NCBI RefSeq assembly: GCF_021233415.1
Contig: NZ_CP089466.1
Coordinates: forward strand, 2,170,001 to 2,234,000
Direction: 5' to 3'
Source: Halobacterium litoreum
GTDB lineage: Archaea > Halobacteriota > Halobacteria > Halobacteriales > Halobacteriaceae
DNA: 64,000 nt
Shown: positions 50,929 to 59,753 of the stretch, piece by piece
How positions within the stretch are numbered: the first letter of the stretch is position 1
Layout: the number at the start of each line of letters is the position of its first letter
Notes under the pieces: generated by a model
What the model saw: the letters and a program-made list of their open reading frames with translations, nothing else
Told to the model about the DNA's origin: nothing
Database searches by the model: none
Program-made: the position numbers and the translations under genes

Positions 50929-51837
50929 TCACCCGACGAGCGCGACCAACGAGAACAGCGTCGCGACAGACGCCACCGTCGACGCGAACACGTTCAACGA
51001 CGCGAACTCCGTGTCCCCGCCGAGTTCCCCCGCGAACACGAACGTCGAGACGGCCGTCGGCGTCCCGAGCATCACCACGCTCGCCGTCACCGTCGCCGCG
51101 TCCGACGCCAACCCACGGAACACCAACCACGCCAACACGGGCATGAACACGACCTTCAACGCGACCACCGTCCCGGTCGACCACGCGTCCACCGACGGCA
51201 CGTCCACGTCCAGCGACGCGCCGACACACAGCAACGCCGTCGGCAACGCCAACGACCCGACAGCGTCGAGACCGCCAGCCACCCCCGCGGGCACGCCGAC
51301 GTCCCCGGCGCCCACCAACAACCCGGCCAACAGGGAGAGCAACACCGGGTTCGCGACCAGTTGTGTCGCCTCCCGGCGCAACGGCACGTCCGCCTCGTTC
51401 ACGCTCACGAACACCGCAATCGTCAACGGCACCTGCACAAGCGACACGACGCCGAGGACGACGCCCGCGACGGCGGTGACGCGCGCGTCGAACGTCGCCG
51501 CTATCAGCGGAAATCCGAGGTAGCCGACGTTCGAGTGATAGGACTGCACGATGGCGACGCTCCGCTCCGCACGCTCGCCGCGCCCCCGGTGGACCGCCCA
51601 CGCGACGCCCGCCGTCGCCAACAACACGAACGAATGCCCCGCGAACAGCGCCGGCGTCACCAGCGACGCCACCGACTGGTCGTACGTCGACACGAAGATG
51701 AGCGCCGGCAACGCGACGTAGTACGCGAACGCGTTCAAGCGCTCGCTGCGCGTCTCGTCCAGCACGCCGACCGCCCGGAGCGCCGTCCCCGCCAACAGCA
51801 ACGCGAGCAACCCGAGCAGTCGACCCACCAGTTCCAT
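50929..51837 (-). CDS. AEC-family (auxin efflux carrier-like) transporter
   Basis: This 302-residue membrane protein has ten hydrophobic helices in the AEC/BART arrangement: LNAFAYYVALPALIFVSTYDQS, QSYHSNVGYLGFPLIAATFD, VLLSLLAGLLVGAGDVGVPAGVAGGLDAVGSLALPTALLCVGASLD and VVMLGTPTAVSTFVFAGELGGD. Family members export or exchange small organic acids such as malate or lactate. The TRAP importer lies downstream on the same strand; whether both handle the same acid is unknown. Confidence 0.85.
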   Translation of the reverse strand: MELVGRLLGLLALLLAGTALRAVGVLDETRSERLNAFAYYVALPALIFVSTYDQSVASLVTPALFAGHSFVLLATAGVAWAVHRGRGERAERSVAIVQSYHSNVGYLGFPLIAATFDARVTAVAGVVLGVVSLVQVPLTIAVFVSVNEADVPLRREATQLVANPVLLSLLAGLLVGAGDVGVPAGVAGGLDAVGSLALPTALLCVGASLDVDVPSVDAWSTGTVVALKVVFMPVLAWLVFRGLASDAATVTASVVMLGTPTAVSTFVFAGELGGDTEFASLNVFASTVASVATLFSLVALVG

Positions 51838-51929
51838 GCCCACAGCAGTCGACGCAGCGGTTTGCCTGTTCGGGTCGCTCCCATATTTTCCCCGTGGCGC
51901 CCGCCGACGGAGCGACCGGACGGCGTCGG

Positions 51930-52616
51930 TCAGCAGTCGAGCGCGTCGGCGAGTCCGTGCAGCGAGTCGACCGCGACGTCCGGGTCGCCGCCGAACGACG
52001 CCCACGGGCCGCCGCCGCCGCGGTTCACCCAGACGCCCTGCATCCCGGCGTGGGTCGCTCCCAACACGTCGAACCACCCCGCGGTGGCGTGCGCGATGGC
52101 CCGAATCGGCGTGCCGGTTCGGCCCGCGGCGTGCTGGTAGAGCGCGGCGTCGGGCTTGAACACGCGAATCTCGTCGGCGCTAATCGCGTCTTCGAGCAGG
52201 TCGCCGATGCCCGCGTGCTCGACCATCGACGCGAGCATCTCCGGGTCGCCGTTCGAGACGACGTAGCAGTCGTAGCCGCCGTCGCGGAGGCGTTCGATGG
52301 CGTCGCGGACGTCGTCGAACACGTCGAGTTCGTGGTAGACGGCGAGAATGTCGTCGCGCTCGTCGGACGAGCAGTCGACATCGTGAGCGTCCAGCGCGTA
52401 CTGGAGCGCCGCCCGGTTCACCTCGTAGAACGGCCGGTACGCGTCGACGTGGTTCGCGACGAACGTGTACGCAAGCGACTGCGACCGCCACAACTGCGAC
52501 ACCGGCTCCGGGTCCGGGACGCGGTCCGCGAGCGCGGCTTCCGCCGCGTCGACGTCCACGAGCGTGCTGTACGAGTCGAACGTCACCGTCTGCACGCGGT
52601 CCGCGTCGAGTGGCAT
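51930..52616 (-). CDS. HAD-superfamily haloacid dehalogenase, type II
   Basis: This 228-residue protein begins VQTVTFDSYSTLVDVDAAEAAL. The nucleophile aspartate and the serine-tyrosine variant of the DxT motif are typical of (S)-2-haloacid dehalogenases. It continues with YDCYVVSNGDPEMLASMVEHAGIGDLLEDAISADEIRVFKPDAALYQHAA (motif II S/N and motif III K). The acid pair of motif IV is replaced by VLGATHAGMQGVWVNR, also usual in this group, which lacks magnesium. It hydrolyses a carbon-halogen bond or a related substrate. ATG 52616 has an AACTAAGG box about 20-27 bases upstream. Confidence 0.83.
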   Translation of the reverse strand: MPLDADRVQTVTFDSYSTLVDVDAAEAALADRVPDPEPVSQLWRSQSLAYTFVANHVDAYRPFYEVNRAALQYALDAHDVDCSSDERDDILAVYHELDVFDDVRDAIERLRDGGYDCYVVSNGDPEMLASMVEHAGIGDLLEDAISADEIRVFKPDAALYQHAAGRTGTPIRAIAHATAGWFDVLGATHAGMQGVWVNRGGGGPWASFGGDPDVAVDSLHGLADALDC

Positions 52617-52719
52617 GCGACGACACACGGCGGGCGACACCTTAGTTGTCGGCCCACGCCGGGACGTGATGCCAAGCCGTCGACACACAGCGACCGCGAG
52701 AGAAGAGTTCGAGGTGGAG

Positions 52720-53301
52720 TTACAGCTTGACTGCTTCCTTGTCCTCGAGGGACTCGGGGACGTTGACCCAGTAGGTGGTCTTCGAGCCGTACTGCGTCGT
52801 GACCGTCAGCTGGACTTCCTCGCCGGCCTTCAGTCCGTCCGTGGTAATATTGCTCGCGGCCATGACGACCTTGATGCGGTCGGACTGGTCGACGAGCACG
52901 TCGGGGTTCTCGCCCTTGATGGACTCGGTGGTGAACTCCGTGTCGTTCGCGGCGGAGCTGTCGTAGGTGAGGGTGGTGGCGGTGTCCGGGCCGATCCACT
53001 GAATCGTACTCTTCGAGAGGTTGATGTTGTCGGCGCCCGCGGCCTGCCGCACCGTCAGATTCGCGAAGTCGACGTTTCCGGAGGCGTTGACGTTGCCGTA
53101 GGCGGAGACGACGTTGATGCGGTTGGAGACCTGTGCAGAGGCTTCCTCGCCAGTCGCTTGACCTTTGGACTGGAGGAAGCCGGCCGTGTTGATGAGAACG
53201 CCTGCGGCGATCGCGGCGACCAGGACCATCGCGATGAACACGATGAGCGTCCCGATCCCCACCTGACCGCGCTCGTCTTCGTCGTTGATGAACTCGAACA
53301 T
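52720..53301 (-). CDS. arlA: Archaellin (major archaellum filament protein)
   Basis: This 193-residue archaellin has the class III signal: a short acidic leader (FINDEDERG) cut before [35 protein letters not shown], the hydrophobic helix that builds the filament core. Sequons NAS, NLT, NLS, NDT and NIT are possible N-glycosylation sites. It should be processed by ArlK/PibD and assembled from the cell-surface base. No other archaellum genes (arlC-J) lie nearby, so this is an isolated single archaellin gene. TATA GCTTATATAC sits about 60-69 bases upstream, giving an untranslated leader of about 38 bases. Confidence 0.92.
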   Translation of the reverse strand: MFEFINDEDERGQVGIGTLIVFIAMVLVAAIAAGVLINTAGFLQSKGQATGEEASAQVSNRINVVSAYGNVNASGNVDFANLTVRQAAGADNINLSKSTIQWIGPDTATTLTYDSSAANDTEFTTESIKGENPDVLVDQSDRIKVVMAASNITTDGLKAGEEVQLTVTTQYGSKTTYWVNVPESLEDKEAVKL

Positions 53302-53689
53302 TAGTTTGGTAGATTCGCCCGCCTGACTCCACGGGGCGTACTGTACCGGGAACGGTCGGGGTATATAAGCCTACGGCGCAGTTATTACCCGTGAAAATGC
53401 CGCGCCCGTTCGGCGTCGGTGCGGCGGGCCGAGTTCGCGAGCAGGAAGGACGAATTCAGGAGTGCGAGCGTAAGAACAACCCCCGGCGCCGTCGCACTGT
53501 ATCGGAATCCCAACTACTTTGTATCGACTGCCGCTGAGGGGCTACCGGGAGCAGTTGTCCGAGGACCGATGTCAGACGGCACCCCACCCTGTCCCTGACT
53601 TCCTCTCGCTCCCTCCGAGGCGGTCCCTCCCCGTACCGCCTCGGGCACGCATCGTTTCTGTCGTCGGCTCGGTAGCGTGACAGCGGTCG
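53302..53689. other. 388-base gap between archaellin and glutamate dehydrogenase
   Basis: This region has no credible gene on either strand. It contains the archaellin promoter, with a TATA box GTATATAAGC at 53361-53370 (plus-strand reading), and the direct repeat GTATCGGAAT/GTATCGACTG near 53498 and 53521. It also holds a large GC-rich inverted repeat at 53615-53644. The region near 53480-53560 is less GC-rich than the surrounding genes. Confidence 0.7.
53615..53644. terminator. Perfect 10-base-pair inverted repeat downstream of glutamate dehydrogenase
   Basis: CCGAGGCGGT (53615-53624) and ACCGCCTCGG (53635-53644) form a 10-base-pair stem with a 10-base loop. It lies 46-75 bases after the glutamate dehydrogenase stop on its strand. 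No T-run follows, so it is not a classic archaeal terminator, and a transcript-stabilising or protein-binding role is equally possible. Confidence 0.35.
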
Positions 53690-54976
53690 CTACGGCCAGA
53701 GGCCGCGGGCTTCCTTCGCGCGCCCGATTCGTTCGAGCGCGACGACGTACGCGGCGTCCCGCCAGCGCAGGTCTCGCTCGTCGACTACCGACCGCACCGC
53801 GTCCCACGCCGACAGCATCTCGGATTCGAGTTCCTCGCGGACGCGCTCGCCGGACCACTTCCGGCGGTTGATGTCCTGGAGCCACTCGAAGTACGAGACG
53901 GTGACGCCGCCCGCGTTCGCGAGGATGTCCGGAATCACCGGAATCCCGCGCTCCGCGAGCATCTCGTCGGCGCGCGACGTGGTCGGGCCGTTCGCACCCT
54001 CGACGACGATGTCGGCCTGCACGCTGTCGGCGTTGGCTTCGGTGAGGACGTTCCCGATGGCGGCGGGCACGACGACGTCCACGTCGAGTTCGAGGAGGTC
54101 CCCGTTCGTAATCGTGCTCGTGGCGTCGTAGCCCATGACCGCCTCCGGTTCCTCGGCGTGGGACGGAATCGCGTGCGTGTCGAGGCCGTCGGGGTCGTGG
54201 ATGCCGCCGTTCACGTCGCTGACCGCGACGACGTTCGCGCCCCAGTCGTCGAGCAGTTTGGCGGCGTTCGACCCGACGCTCCCGAAGCCCTGCACGGCCA
54301 CGTCGGTGTCGGCGATGTCCTTGTCGTAGTAGTCGATGGCCTCGCGAGTGACGATGGCGACGCTCCGGCCGGGCGCCTCCTCGCGGCCGTGGCTCCCGCC
54401 GGCGACCGGCGGCTTCCCGGTGACGACGCCGGGGATGGTCTCGCCCTGCTGCATGCTGTAGGCGTCCATGAACCACGCCATCGTCTGGGCGTCCGTCCCC
54501 ATGTCTGGCGCGGGGATGTCCTGGTTCGGGCCGACCTCGTCCCGAATCTCCTCGGCGAACCGCCGGGTCAGACGCTCGCGCTCGTCGTCGCTGAGGTCCT
54601 TCGGGTTCACGACGACGCCGCCCTTCGCGCCGCCGAACGGGAGGTCCATCACGGCGCACTTCCACGTCATCCACATCGAGAGGCCGATGCACTCCTCGTC
54701 GGTCACTTCGGGATGGTAGCGCAGGCCGCCCTTGTAGGGGCCGCGCACGTCGTCGTGCTGTGCCCGGTACCCCTCGAAGACGTCGACGGTGCCGTCGTCG
54801 CGCTCGACGGGGACGGAGACGCGGACGACTCGCGTCGGGTGTTTCAGGCGCTCGATGACGCCCGAGTCGACGTCGACGTGTTCGGCCGCCTCGCGGAGTT
54901 GGCGGCGCGCCGTCTCCAGGGCCGACTCCGGTTCCGACTCCTCGCGGTCGTCCTCGGTAGTGGTAGTCGCCGGCAT
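53690..54976 (-). CDS. gdhA: Glutamate dehydrogenase
   Basis: This 428-residue hexameric-type glutamate dehydrogenase has [42 protein letters not shown], with substrate-binding lysines and catalytic K118, then the NAD(P) domain with [14 protein letters not shown]. It interconverts glutamate and 2-oxoglutarate with ammonia. The nucleotide preference cannot be told securely. Haloarchaea often carry several copies; an Asp/Glu-rich N-terminal extension (about residues 5-20) is typical. ATG 54976 is two bases after the stop of the zinc-finger microprotein gene. Confidence 0.95.
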   Translation of the reverse strand: MPATTTTEDDREESEPESALETARRQLREAAEHVDVDSGVIERLKHPTRVVRVSVPVERDDGTVDVFEGYRAQHDDVRGPYKGGLRYHPEVTDEECIGLSMWMTWKCAVMDLPFGGAKGGVVVNPKDLSDDERERLTRRFAEEIRDEVGPNQDIPAPDMGTDAQTMAWFMDAYSMQQGETIPGVVTGKPPVAGGSHGREEAPGRSVAIVTREAIDYYDKDIADTDVAVQGFGSVGSNAAKLLDDWGANVVAVSDVNGGIHDPDGLDTHAIPSHAEEPEAVMGYDATSTITNGDLLELDVDVVVPAAIGNVLTEANADSVQADIVVEGANGPTTSRADEMLAERGIPVIPDILANAGGVTVSYFEWLQDINRRKWSGERVREELESEMLSAWDAVRSVVDERDLRWRDAAYVVALERIGRAKEARGLWP

Positions 54977-54978
54977 TG

Positions 54979-55122
54979 TCACTCGATGGGCGTCCGTCGG
55001 TTGCGCATCGCGCCGGCGCAGTCCGGACACTCCCCCGGATTGTCCTCGGTGACGACGACGTTCCCGCAGTCGAAACACTCGTAGGGCGACTCCTCGCTCG
55101 GCGTTGGGTCTACGTCTCTCAT
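54979..55122 (-). CDS. Rubrerythrin-like zinc-finger microprotein
   Basis: This 47-residue protein reads [19 protein letters not shown], then [20 protein letters not shown] and a short basic tail. Two CxxC pairs (YECFDC and GECPDC) make a rubredoxin/rubrerythrin-like zinc ribbon. It is separated from glutamate dehydrogenase by two bases, so the two are translated from one message. Such microproteins are common but poorly understood in haloarchaea; binding to a partner enzyme or to nucleic acid is possible. Confidence 0.75.
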   Translation of the reverse strand: MRDVDPTPSEESPYECFDCGNVVVTEDNPGECPDCAGAMRNRRTPIE

Positions 55123-55216
55123 TGGTCGTTGCGCCCGCGGCGGACGCTCACCGAGCGGTAATACTTGCGTCAGGGAGTGTTCGTCAGTTGATTACGAAAC
55201 CGACTGCCAGCGATTC

Positions 55217-55234
55217 GGGTTGAGAGTTCAACCC
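55217..55234. terminator. Hairpin immediately after the stop of the PAS/GAF regulator
   Basis: GGGTTGA (55217-55223) and TCAACCC (55228-55234) form a perfect 7-base-pair stem with a 4-base loop. It directly abuts the stop codon of the gene ending at 55235. No T-run follows. It could be a terminator-like or RNA-stability element. Confidence 0.4.
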
Positions 55235-58096
55235 CTACGTCGTCCCGCTCGTCGCGATGGGGACGTGGTCGTCGACGAGCGCAGCGACGAGTTTCCGCTG
55301 GACCGCGCGCACGTGCTGGTAGAACGCCTGCGGCGAGATGCCCAGCGAGTCCGCCACGTCCTCGCCGGTGCTCTTGCGCGGCGACTCGAAGAAGCCGCTG
55401 TAGTACGCCGTCTCCAAGACCTCCAGTTGCCGGGCAGTGAGGTCGTCGAGGACGCCCGCGTAGAAGCCGTTCTCCGAGGCCTGCTCGCGGGTCTGCTTGG
55501 CGGCGAGGTCGGCGTCCGCGAACGAGCGCTCGACCAGTTGAGTGACGTGGCGGGCGTCCACGCGCTCGGGCACGTCCACGACGATGTGCGTCTCCGACGG
55601 CGAGACGGTCGCGTTCCGGAGAATCGCGCCGTGGTCGGCGAGCGACGTCGCGACGAACGGCTCGGAGAGCGCGAGGCGAACCACGCCGCCGCTCTCGCCG
55701 CCGCCGACGGCGCGCGCGTCGTCGACCGCCACGAGGTCACTCGCGGCCGCCACCACGCCGTCGACGGCGGCGTCCTCCACGACCACGAAGACGTGGCTGC
55801 CGTCGGTCGTCTGCTGGACGCCGCCCTCGTATGCGAGCGTGCAGTCCGCGGCCCGCGCAAGCTGCGCGAGGACGAACGACCGGTCGGTGACGTCGAACTC
55901 GACGCGCGTCATCGACGTCGTGAGCAGCGCGCGCTTGCGTTCGCTCGCGCTGATGGCGGCCGCGATGGTCTCCCCGAGTTCCTCTAAGACGGTGCGAATC
56001 GTCTCGTCGAAGGCGTCCGGCGTCGCCGCGTACACCGTCAGCACGCCGTGCGTGAGGTCGTTGTACGCGAGTGGGATGCTCAACGCCGAGAGGAAGTCGC
56101 GGGCGAGCGCGCGCTTGCGCCACGGCGCCGCGCGCAGGTCGGCCGGGACGTTCGCCACCTTCGTCACGTCGCCCGTCGCCGCGGTCCGCACCGCCGGTTC
56201 GGCGGCGTCGGCGTCCGGGTCGAAGGACTGCTCGTCGAGGTAGCCCTTCCCGTCGCCTGCCCACGCTCGCGGCGTCACCGCGCCGGTCGCGGCGTCGACG
56301 GAGCCCACCCACGCGAACCGGAAGCGGTCGTCGTCCGCGAGGCGCTCGCAGACGGCGCGGTCTATCTCCTCGTGGGTCTCAGCGCGCACGAGCGCCCGGT
56401 CGATCTCCCGGATGGTCTCGTTGGTGCGGTTCAGCGTCGTCAGCTGGTCGTTCTGGCGCTGGAGTTCGCGGTCCTGCTCGCGGAGCCGGGACTCGCGACG
56501 GACGCGGTCGAGGGCGGCCTCGGCGGTCGCCGCGAGCAGGTCGGCGAGTTCCCGCGTGACTTCGTCGAACGCGCCGACCTCGTTCGACCCGGCGACGAAC
56601 ACGCCGTGGTTGCCGAGCGGGATGAACGCCGCGCTCCGGAGGTCGGTCGCGGGGTTGCCGAGCCGGTCGGCGTCGTGGACGTCGTCGAAGAACAGCGGTT
56701 CGTCCTCCACGAAGCTGTAACTCGGGAGCGTCTCGCCGTCCGCGTGCACCGTCGGCAGCGGGCCGTGCAGGTCGCGCATCCCCTGGGAGTGGGCGGCGGG
56801 CCGGAGGTCGTTGTCGTCGGCGTCGAAGAGATACACCGCGGTCGCGTCGAGGTCGAGGACGGACGCCGCGTCCGCGACGACCTGCTGGGCGATTTCGCCG
56901 TGCGTCTCGGCGTACAGGAAGTCACGCGCCGTCTCCTGGAGGGTCGCGAGCGCCTGCTCGCGTTGCTTTCGCATCGTGATGTCGCGGCAGCTGTAGAGCA
57001 GCGTGCCGTCCTGAATCGACACCTCGCGGACGTTCACGAGCAGCGTGTGTTCGCGTCCCGCCTTGTCGGTGGCCGTCACCTCGATGTTCTTCAGGACGCC
57101 CCCCTCGGCGAGTTCCTCGCGGTCGAAGAGGTCGTCGCCGAGCAGTTCGTCGATGGGTCCGAGGTCGCGTATCTCGTCGGCGGTGTACCCGAAGATGAAG
57201 TGGACGTTCGGGCAGACGTACGTGTACTCGCCGTCCTCGTCGGTCATCAGGACGGTGTCAGTCATGTTGCTGAGGGTGACGCGGTGGAGTTGTTCGGACT
57301 GCCGGAGGTCGCGTTCGAGGTCGACGCGCTCGGTGGTGTCGACGCCCTCCACGACGACGGAGACGACGTTCCCGCGCTCGTCGGTGACCGACTGCGCGGA
57401 GAGTTCGACGACGCGGTCGTCCGCGACGCCGGAGCGCGTGACGACGGCGTGCCCGAACCCGCCGTCGAGCGCCGAGTCGACGACGCGCCGGATGTCCTCG
57501 CGGGTGCCGTCGTCGGCCGGCCACCACGGGAGCGTCCAGAAGGCGTCCCCGACGAGGTCGCCGGCGTTCGCGTCGAGGAAGTCCCGCGCGGTCTGGTTGA
57601 CGCGTTCGAGGCGGCCGTCGGCGTCGAGCACCCACGTCGCGGTGCGCGCGTCGTGGAAGATGGCGTCGAACTGCCGGGCGCGCTCGCGCTGGGTGGTCGT
57701 CCGGCGCGCTTCGCGGACGGCGCGTTCGGCCCGTTCGAGCGTCTCGTCGACGCTGTCGGCGAGCGGGTCGCGGACCGCGACGTACTCGGAGACGCCGGCG
57801 GCGACGGCGTCGCTCGCCAGCCGTTCGCTGCCCGACGCCGCGCCCAAAATCACGGGGAGCGTCGCGGTGTGTTCGCGGAGCGCGCGCGTCAGCGCCACCC
57901 CCGAGTCGTCCGGGAGGTCGGCGGCGGTGACGACGCAGTCCGCGTCGCCCGCGTCGAGTGCGTCGCTCGCGGTGTCGACGCGTTCGACCGCGGCGTCGGT
58001 GCGTTCGCGGAGCGCGTCGGCGACGGCCGTCGCCCAGTTCGTCTGTCCGACGACCAGTACCGCCGACGAGTCGAGTACGGAGTCTGATGGAACCAT
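55235..58096 (-). CDS. Bat-like sensor-regulator: degenerate receiver, two PAS, two GAF and HTH-10
   Basis: This protein of about 953 residues has, in order: a receiver-like domain (AVLVVGQTNWATAVADAL), in which the phospho-acceptor is lost (CVVTAADLPDD, with alanine where aspartate is expected); a PAS domain (FDAIFHDARTATWVLDADGRLERVNQTARDFL); a second PAS (NMTDTVLMTDEDGEYTYVCPNVHFIFGY); two GAF domains (after LQETARDFLYAETHGEIAQQV and after DRALVRAETHEEIDRAV); a Bat-associated domain; and a C-terminal HTH-10 (LTARQLEVLETAYYSGFFESPRKSTGEDVADSLGIS). It is a one-component regulator with several sensing modules, related to the bacterio-opsin activator Bat. ATG 58096 is used. Confidence 0.88.
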   Translation of the reverse strand: MVPSDSVLDSSAVLVVGQTNWATAVADALRERTDAAVERVDTASDALDAGDADCVVTAADLPDDSGVALTRALREHTATLPVILGAASGSERLASDAVAAGVSEYVAVRDPLADSVDETLERAERAVREARRTTTQRERARQFDAIFHDARTATWVLDADGRLERVNQTARDFLDANAGDLVGDAFWTLPWWPADDGTREDIRRVVDSALDGGFGHAVVTRSGVADDRVVELSAQSVTDERGNVVSVVVEGVDTTERVDLERDLRQSEQLHRVTLSNMTDTVLMTDEDGEYTYVCPNVHFIFGYTADEIRDLGPIDELLGDDLFDREELAEGGVLKNIEVTATDKAGREHTLLVNVREVSIQDGTLLYSCRDITMRKQREQALATLQETARDFLYAETHGEIAQQVVADAASVLDLDATAVYLFDADDNDLRPAAHSQGMRDLHGPLPTVHADGETLPSYSFVEDEPLFFDDVHDADRLGNPATDLRSAAFIPLGNHGVFVAGSNEVGAFDEVTRELADLLAATAEAALDRVRRESRLREQDRELQRQNDQLTTLNRTNETIREIDRALVRAETHEEIDRAVCERLADDDRFRFAWVGSVDAATGAVTPRAWAGDGKGYLDEQSFDPDADAAEPAVRTAATGDVTKVANVPADLRAAPWRKRALARDFLSALSIPLAYNDLTHGVLTVYAATPDAFDETIRTVLEELGETIAAAISASERKRALLTTSMTRVEFDVTDRSFVLAQLARAADCTLAYEGGVQQTTDGSHVFVVVEDAAVDGVVAAASDLVAVDDARAVGGGESGGVVRLALSEPFVATSLADHGAILRNATVSPSETHIVVDVPERVDARHVTQLVERSFADADLAAKQTREQASENGFYAGVLDDLTARQLEVLETAYYSGFFESPRKSTGEDVADSLGISPQAFYQHVRAVQRKLVAALVDDHVPIATSGTT

Positions 58097-58270
58097 CACG
58101 TGAGAGCGTGGCGAGTCGGCGACGGCGCGCCGCCGTCGGCCGGGGGTCGAGTCCCGTTAGTTCGCACGAGCCCAGAAGTCGCGTGCATTACAGTTCAATG
58201 TCGGTCTAGTACGATGCTTTACTATACAACTGTCGCGGACGCGGCGCGGGGTGCCGGGTCGCGGCGGCAG

Positions 58271-58795
58271 TCAGACCAACCGGAGGGCGCCGGTCACGAG
58301 CGCGAGCGACACCACGAGCCGCCCGACCGTGCCGACGAACGCAGCGAGCGCGAGCATCCGCTCGTCGTCGGTTTCGAGCAGGCTGAACGCGTAGATGACG
58401 GCGGTGTCGGGCATCAGCGGAATCGAGAGCGTGACCGCCAGTCCGACGTAGCCGTACCGCCGGACGAACGACGTGACGCGGCCCTCGATGGGTGCGGCGC
58501 TCGACCCGAAACTGAACCGCCCGAGTAGCCACCACGTCGACAGCGACTCGACGGTGCCGCGCCCGACGCGGTACGCGACGACGCTCCCGATGGCCTTCCC
58601 GACGGCGCTCACGGCGACGACGACGGCGATGCTCGCGACCGGTGGCACGCCAGGCACCATCTTCGCCGCCGGAATCAACACCAGTTCGCCGGGGAGCGGG
58701 AGGACGAACGCGACGAGAAAAGAGAAGGCGAACACCAAGAGGAGTCCGAGCGGACCGGTCGTCGTCGCTACGAGCGTCTCTATCGCGCCCAGCAT
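58271..58795 (-). CDS. VTT-domain (DedA/SNARE-associated) membrane protein
   Basis: This 174-residue membrane protein has the VTT/DedA pattern: FSFLVAFVLPLPGELVLIPAAKMVPG (re-entrant loop and helix), VSAVGKAIGSVVAYRVGRG and RYGYVGLAVTLSIPLMPDTAVIYAFSLLE. The family includes lipid scramblases and flippases, so it may move polyprenyl-phosphate or archaeal lipids across the membrane. ATG 58795 is the likely start. The likely promoter (CTTTACG, minus strand, near 58911-58917) is about 120 bases upstream, which would give an unusually long leader. Confidence 0.75.
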   Translation of the reverse strand: MLGAIETLVATTTGPLGLLLVFAFSFLVAFVLPLPGELVLIPAAKMVPGVPPVASIAVVVAVSAVGKAIGSVVAYRVGRGTVESLSTWWLLGRFSFGSSAAPIEGRVTSFVRRYGYVGLAVTLSIPLMPDTAVIYAFSLLETDDERMLALAAFVGTVGRLVVSLALVTGALRLV

Positions 58796-58976
58796 CACTG
58801 CGCCCCGGCTTCGGGGAGGGACTGCCGAGGGTGGCACGCCGTTGCGGGGACCAACCGCGTCGGGGGCGGACTACCTGTCACGCCCAGGGGTACCGAGCAA
58901 TGGGACGTAAAGGATTCTACTTCGAACGAGCGCGGGTCGGCGCCGGTGGCGCGCGGTGGGGCCGAGCCGGCGACCG

Positions 58977-59366
58977 TCAGTCGTCGTCGGGCGCCTCGAC
59001 GCGGTCGCCACACCACTGACAGAAGTCGAGGTCCGGGTCGTGGGAGCGCCGGCAGTTCGGACACGTCGGCCACGCCGTCTGGTCGATGCGGACGCGCCGC
59101 CGGGCGTTGTAGGCACGTGCGGCGACGTACGCGTCGACGGTGGCGAGCGCGGAGAGGACGAGCAACGGGAGGACGGCGCCTGCGGGGGCGTCCCCGAGAA
59201 CGTACGCCTGTACGGTGGCCGGCCCGACGAGGTACGACGTGCCGAGGAGGACGAACAGCCACCCGAGCGCGCGCCGCCAGCGTCGGAGGTAGAGGTGGCC
59301 GAGACCGACGGCGAAGGCGGTCAGGAGCGCGGCGAGCCACGGCCGTTTCTGGGCCGACCCGTTCAT
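58977..59366 (-). CDS. Membrane protein with C-terminal zinc ribbon (DUF7575-like)
   Basis: This 129-residue protein has three hydrophobic helices (LAALLTAFAVGLGHLYLRRW, ALGWLFVLLGTSYLVGPA and AVLPLLVLSALATVDAYVAA), then a zinc ribbon with two CxxC pairs (CPNC and CQWC). The first two helices around GLGHLYLRRW look like the TM2 family motif. Function is unknown. A likely TetR-type operator, TGAACGAACGTTCA, lies between its TATA box and start, so it is probably repressed by the neighbouring regulator. Confidence 0.7.
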   Translation of the reverse strand: MNGSAQKRPWLAALLTAFAVGLGHLYLRRWRRALGWLFVLLGTSYLVGPATVQAYVLGDAPAGAVLPLLVLSALATVDAYVAARAYNARRRVRIDQTAWPTCPNCRRSHDPDLDFCQWCGDRVEAPDDD

Positions 59367-59370
59367 GTAT

Positions 59371-59396
59371 TGAACGAACGTTCACCGAGGTATAGG
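59371..59396 (-). promoter_or_regulatory. TetR-type operator and TATA box of the zinc-ribbon gene
   Basis: TGAACGAACGTTCA (59371-59384) has inverted TGAACG/CGTTCA arms separated by AA, resembling TetR/AcrR-family sites. CCTATACC on the minus strand (59389-59396) is a TATA-like box centred about 27 bases before ATG 59366. The operator lies between the box and the start codon, a repressor position, and 388 bases from the TetR gene start. Confidence 0.6.
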
Positions 59397-59476
59397 TATT
59401 CTGGTCGGCGAGGCGCGGTACCTCGACCGGTAGTTTAAGTATTTACCAAATGGTTAGTCACGGGTGTGAGACTCCA

Positions 59477-59683
59477 ATGACCGACACGAGAACCCGACAG
59501 TATCTCGCGCTCGGCGCGATAAGCGCCGTCGTCTCGCTCGTGATTCTCCCGCTCGCCGGCCTCGCCTCGGTGTACAGCGGGTACAAGGTGTACGGCGACA
59601 CGCGCGCCGTCTACAGTTACCTGCTCGCGGGCGTCGGCGCGTTCTCCGTCCTCCTCTGGGTCGGCTACGTCGCGACGCTGTGA
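59477..59683 (+). CDS. Small two-helix membrane protein
   Basis: This 68-residue protein (MTDTRTRQYLALGAISAVV) has two membrane helices (LGAISAVVSLVILPLAGLASVYSGY and SYLLAGVGAFSVLLWVGYVATL) and a short charged loop. Function is unknown. ATG 59477 is chosen because TTTAAGT (59434-59440), a TATA-like box, lies about 40 bases upstream; the alternative ATG 59450 is too close to it. It is divergent from the zinc-ribbon gene and 70 bases before the TetR gene. Confidence 0.6.
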   Translation: MTDTRTRQYLALGAISAVVSLVILPLAGLASVYSGYKVYGDTRAVYSYLLAGVGAFSVLLWVGYVATL

Positions 59684-59753
59684 CCGCGAGAACGGCGAGC
59701 GACGCCGCGCGACCCGAAAGGGACACCTCCGTCGAACACGCAACCACGAGGCA

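Noticed and set aside
53514-54692. 392-codon minus-strand frame running through glutamate dehydrogenase into the downstream gap
   Set aside because: Over gdhA it is an out-of-frame shadow, and in the gap it is low-complexity with no start signal.
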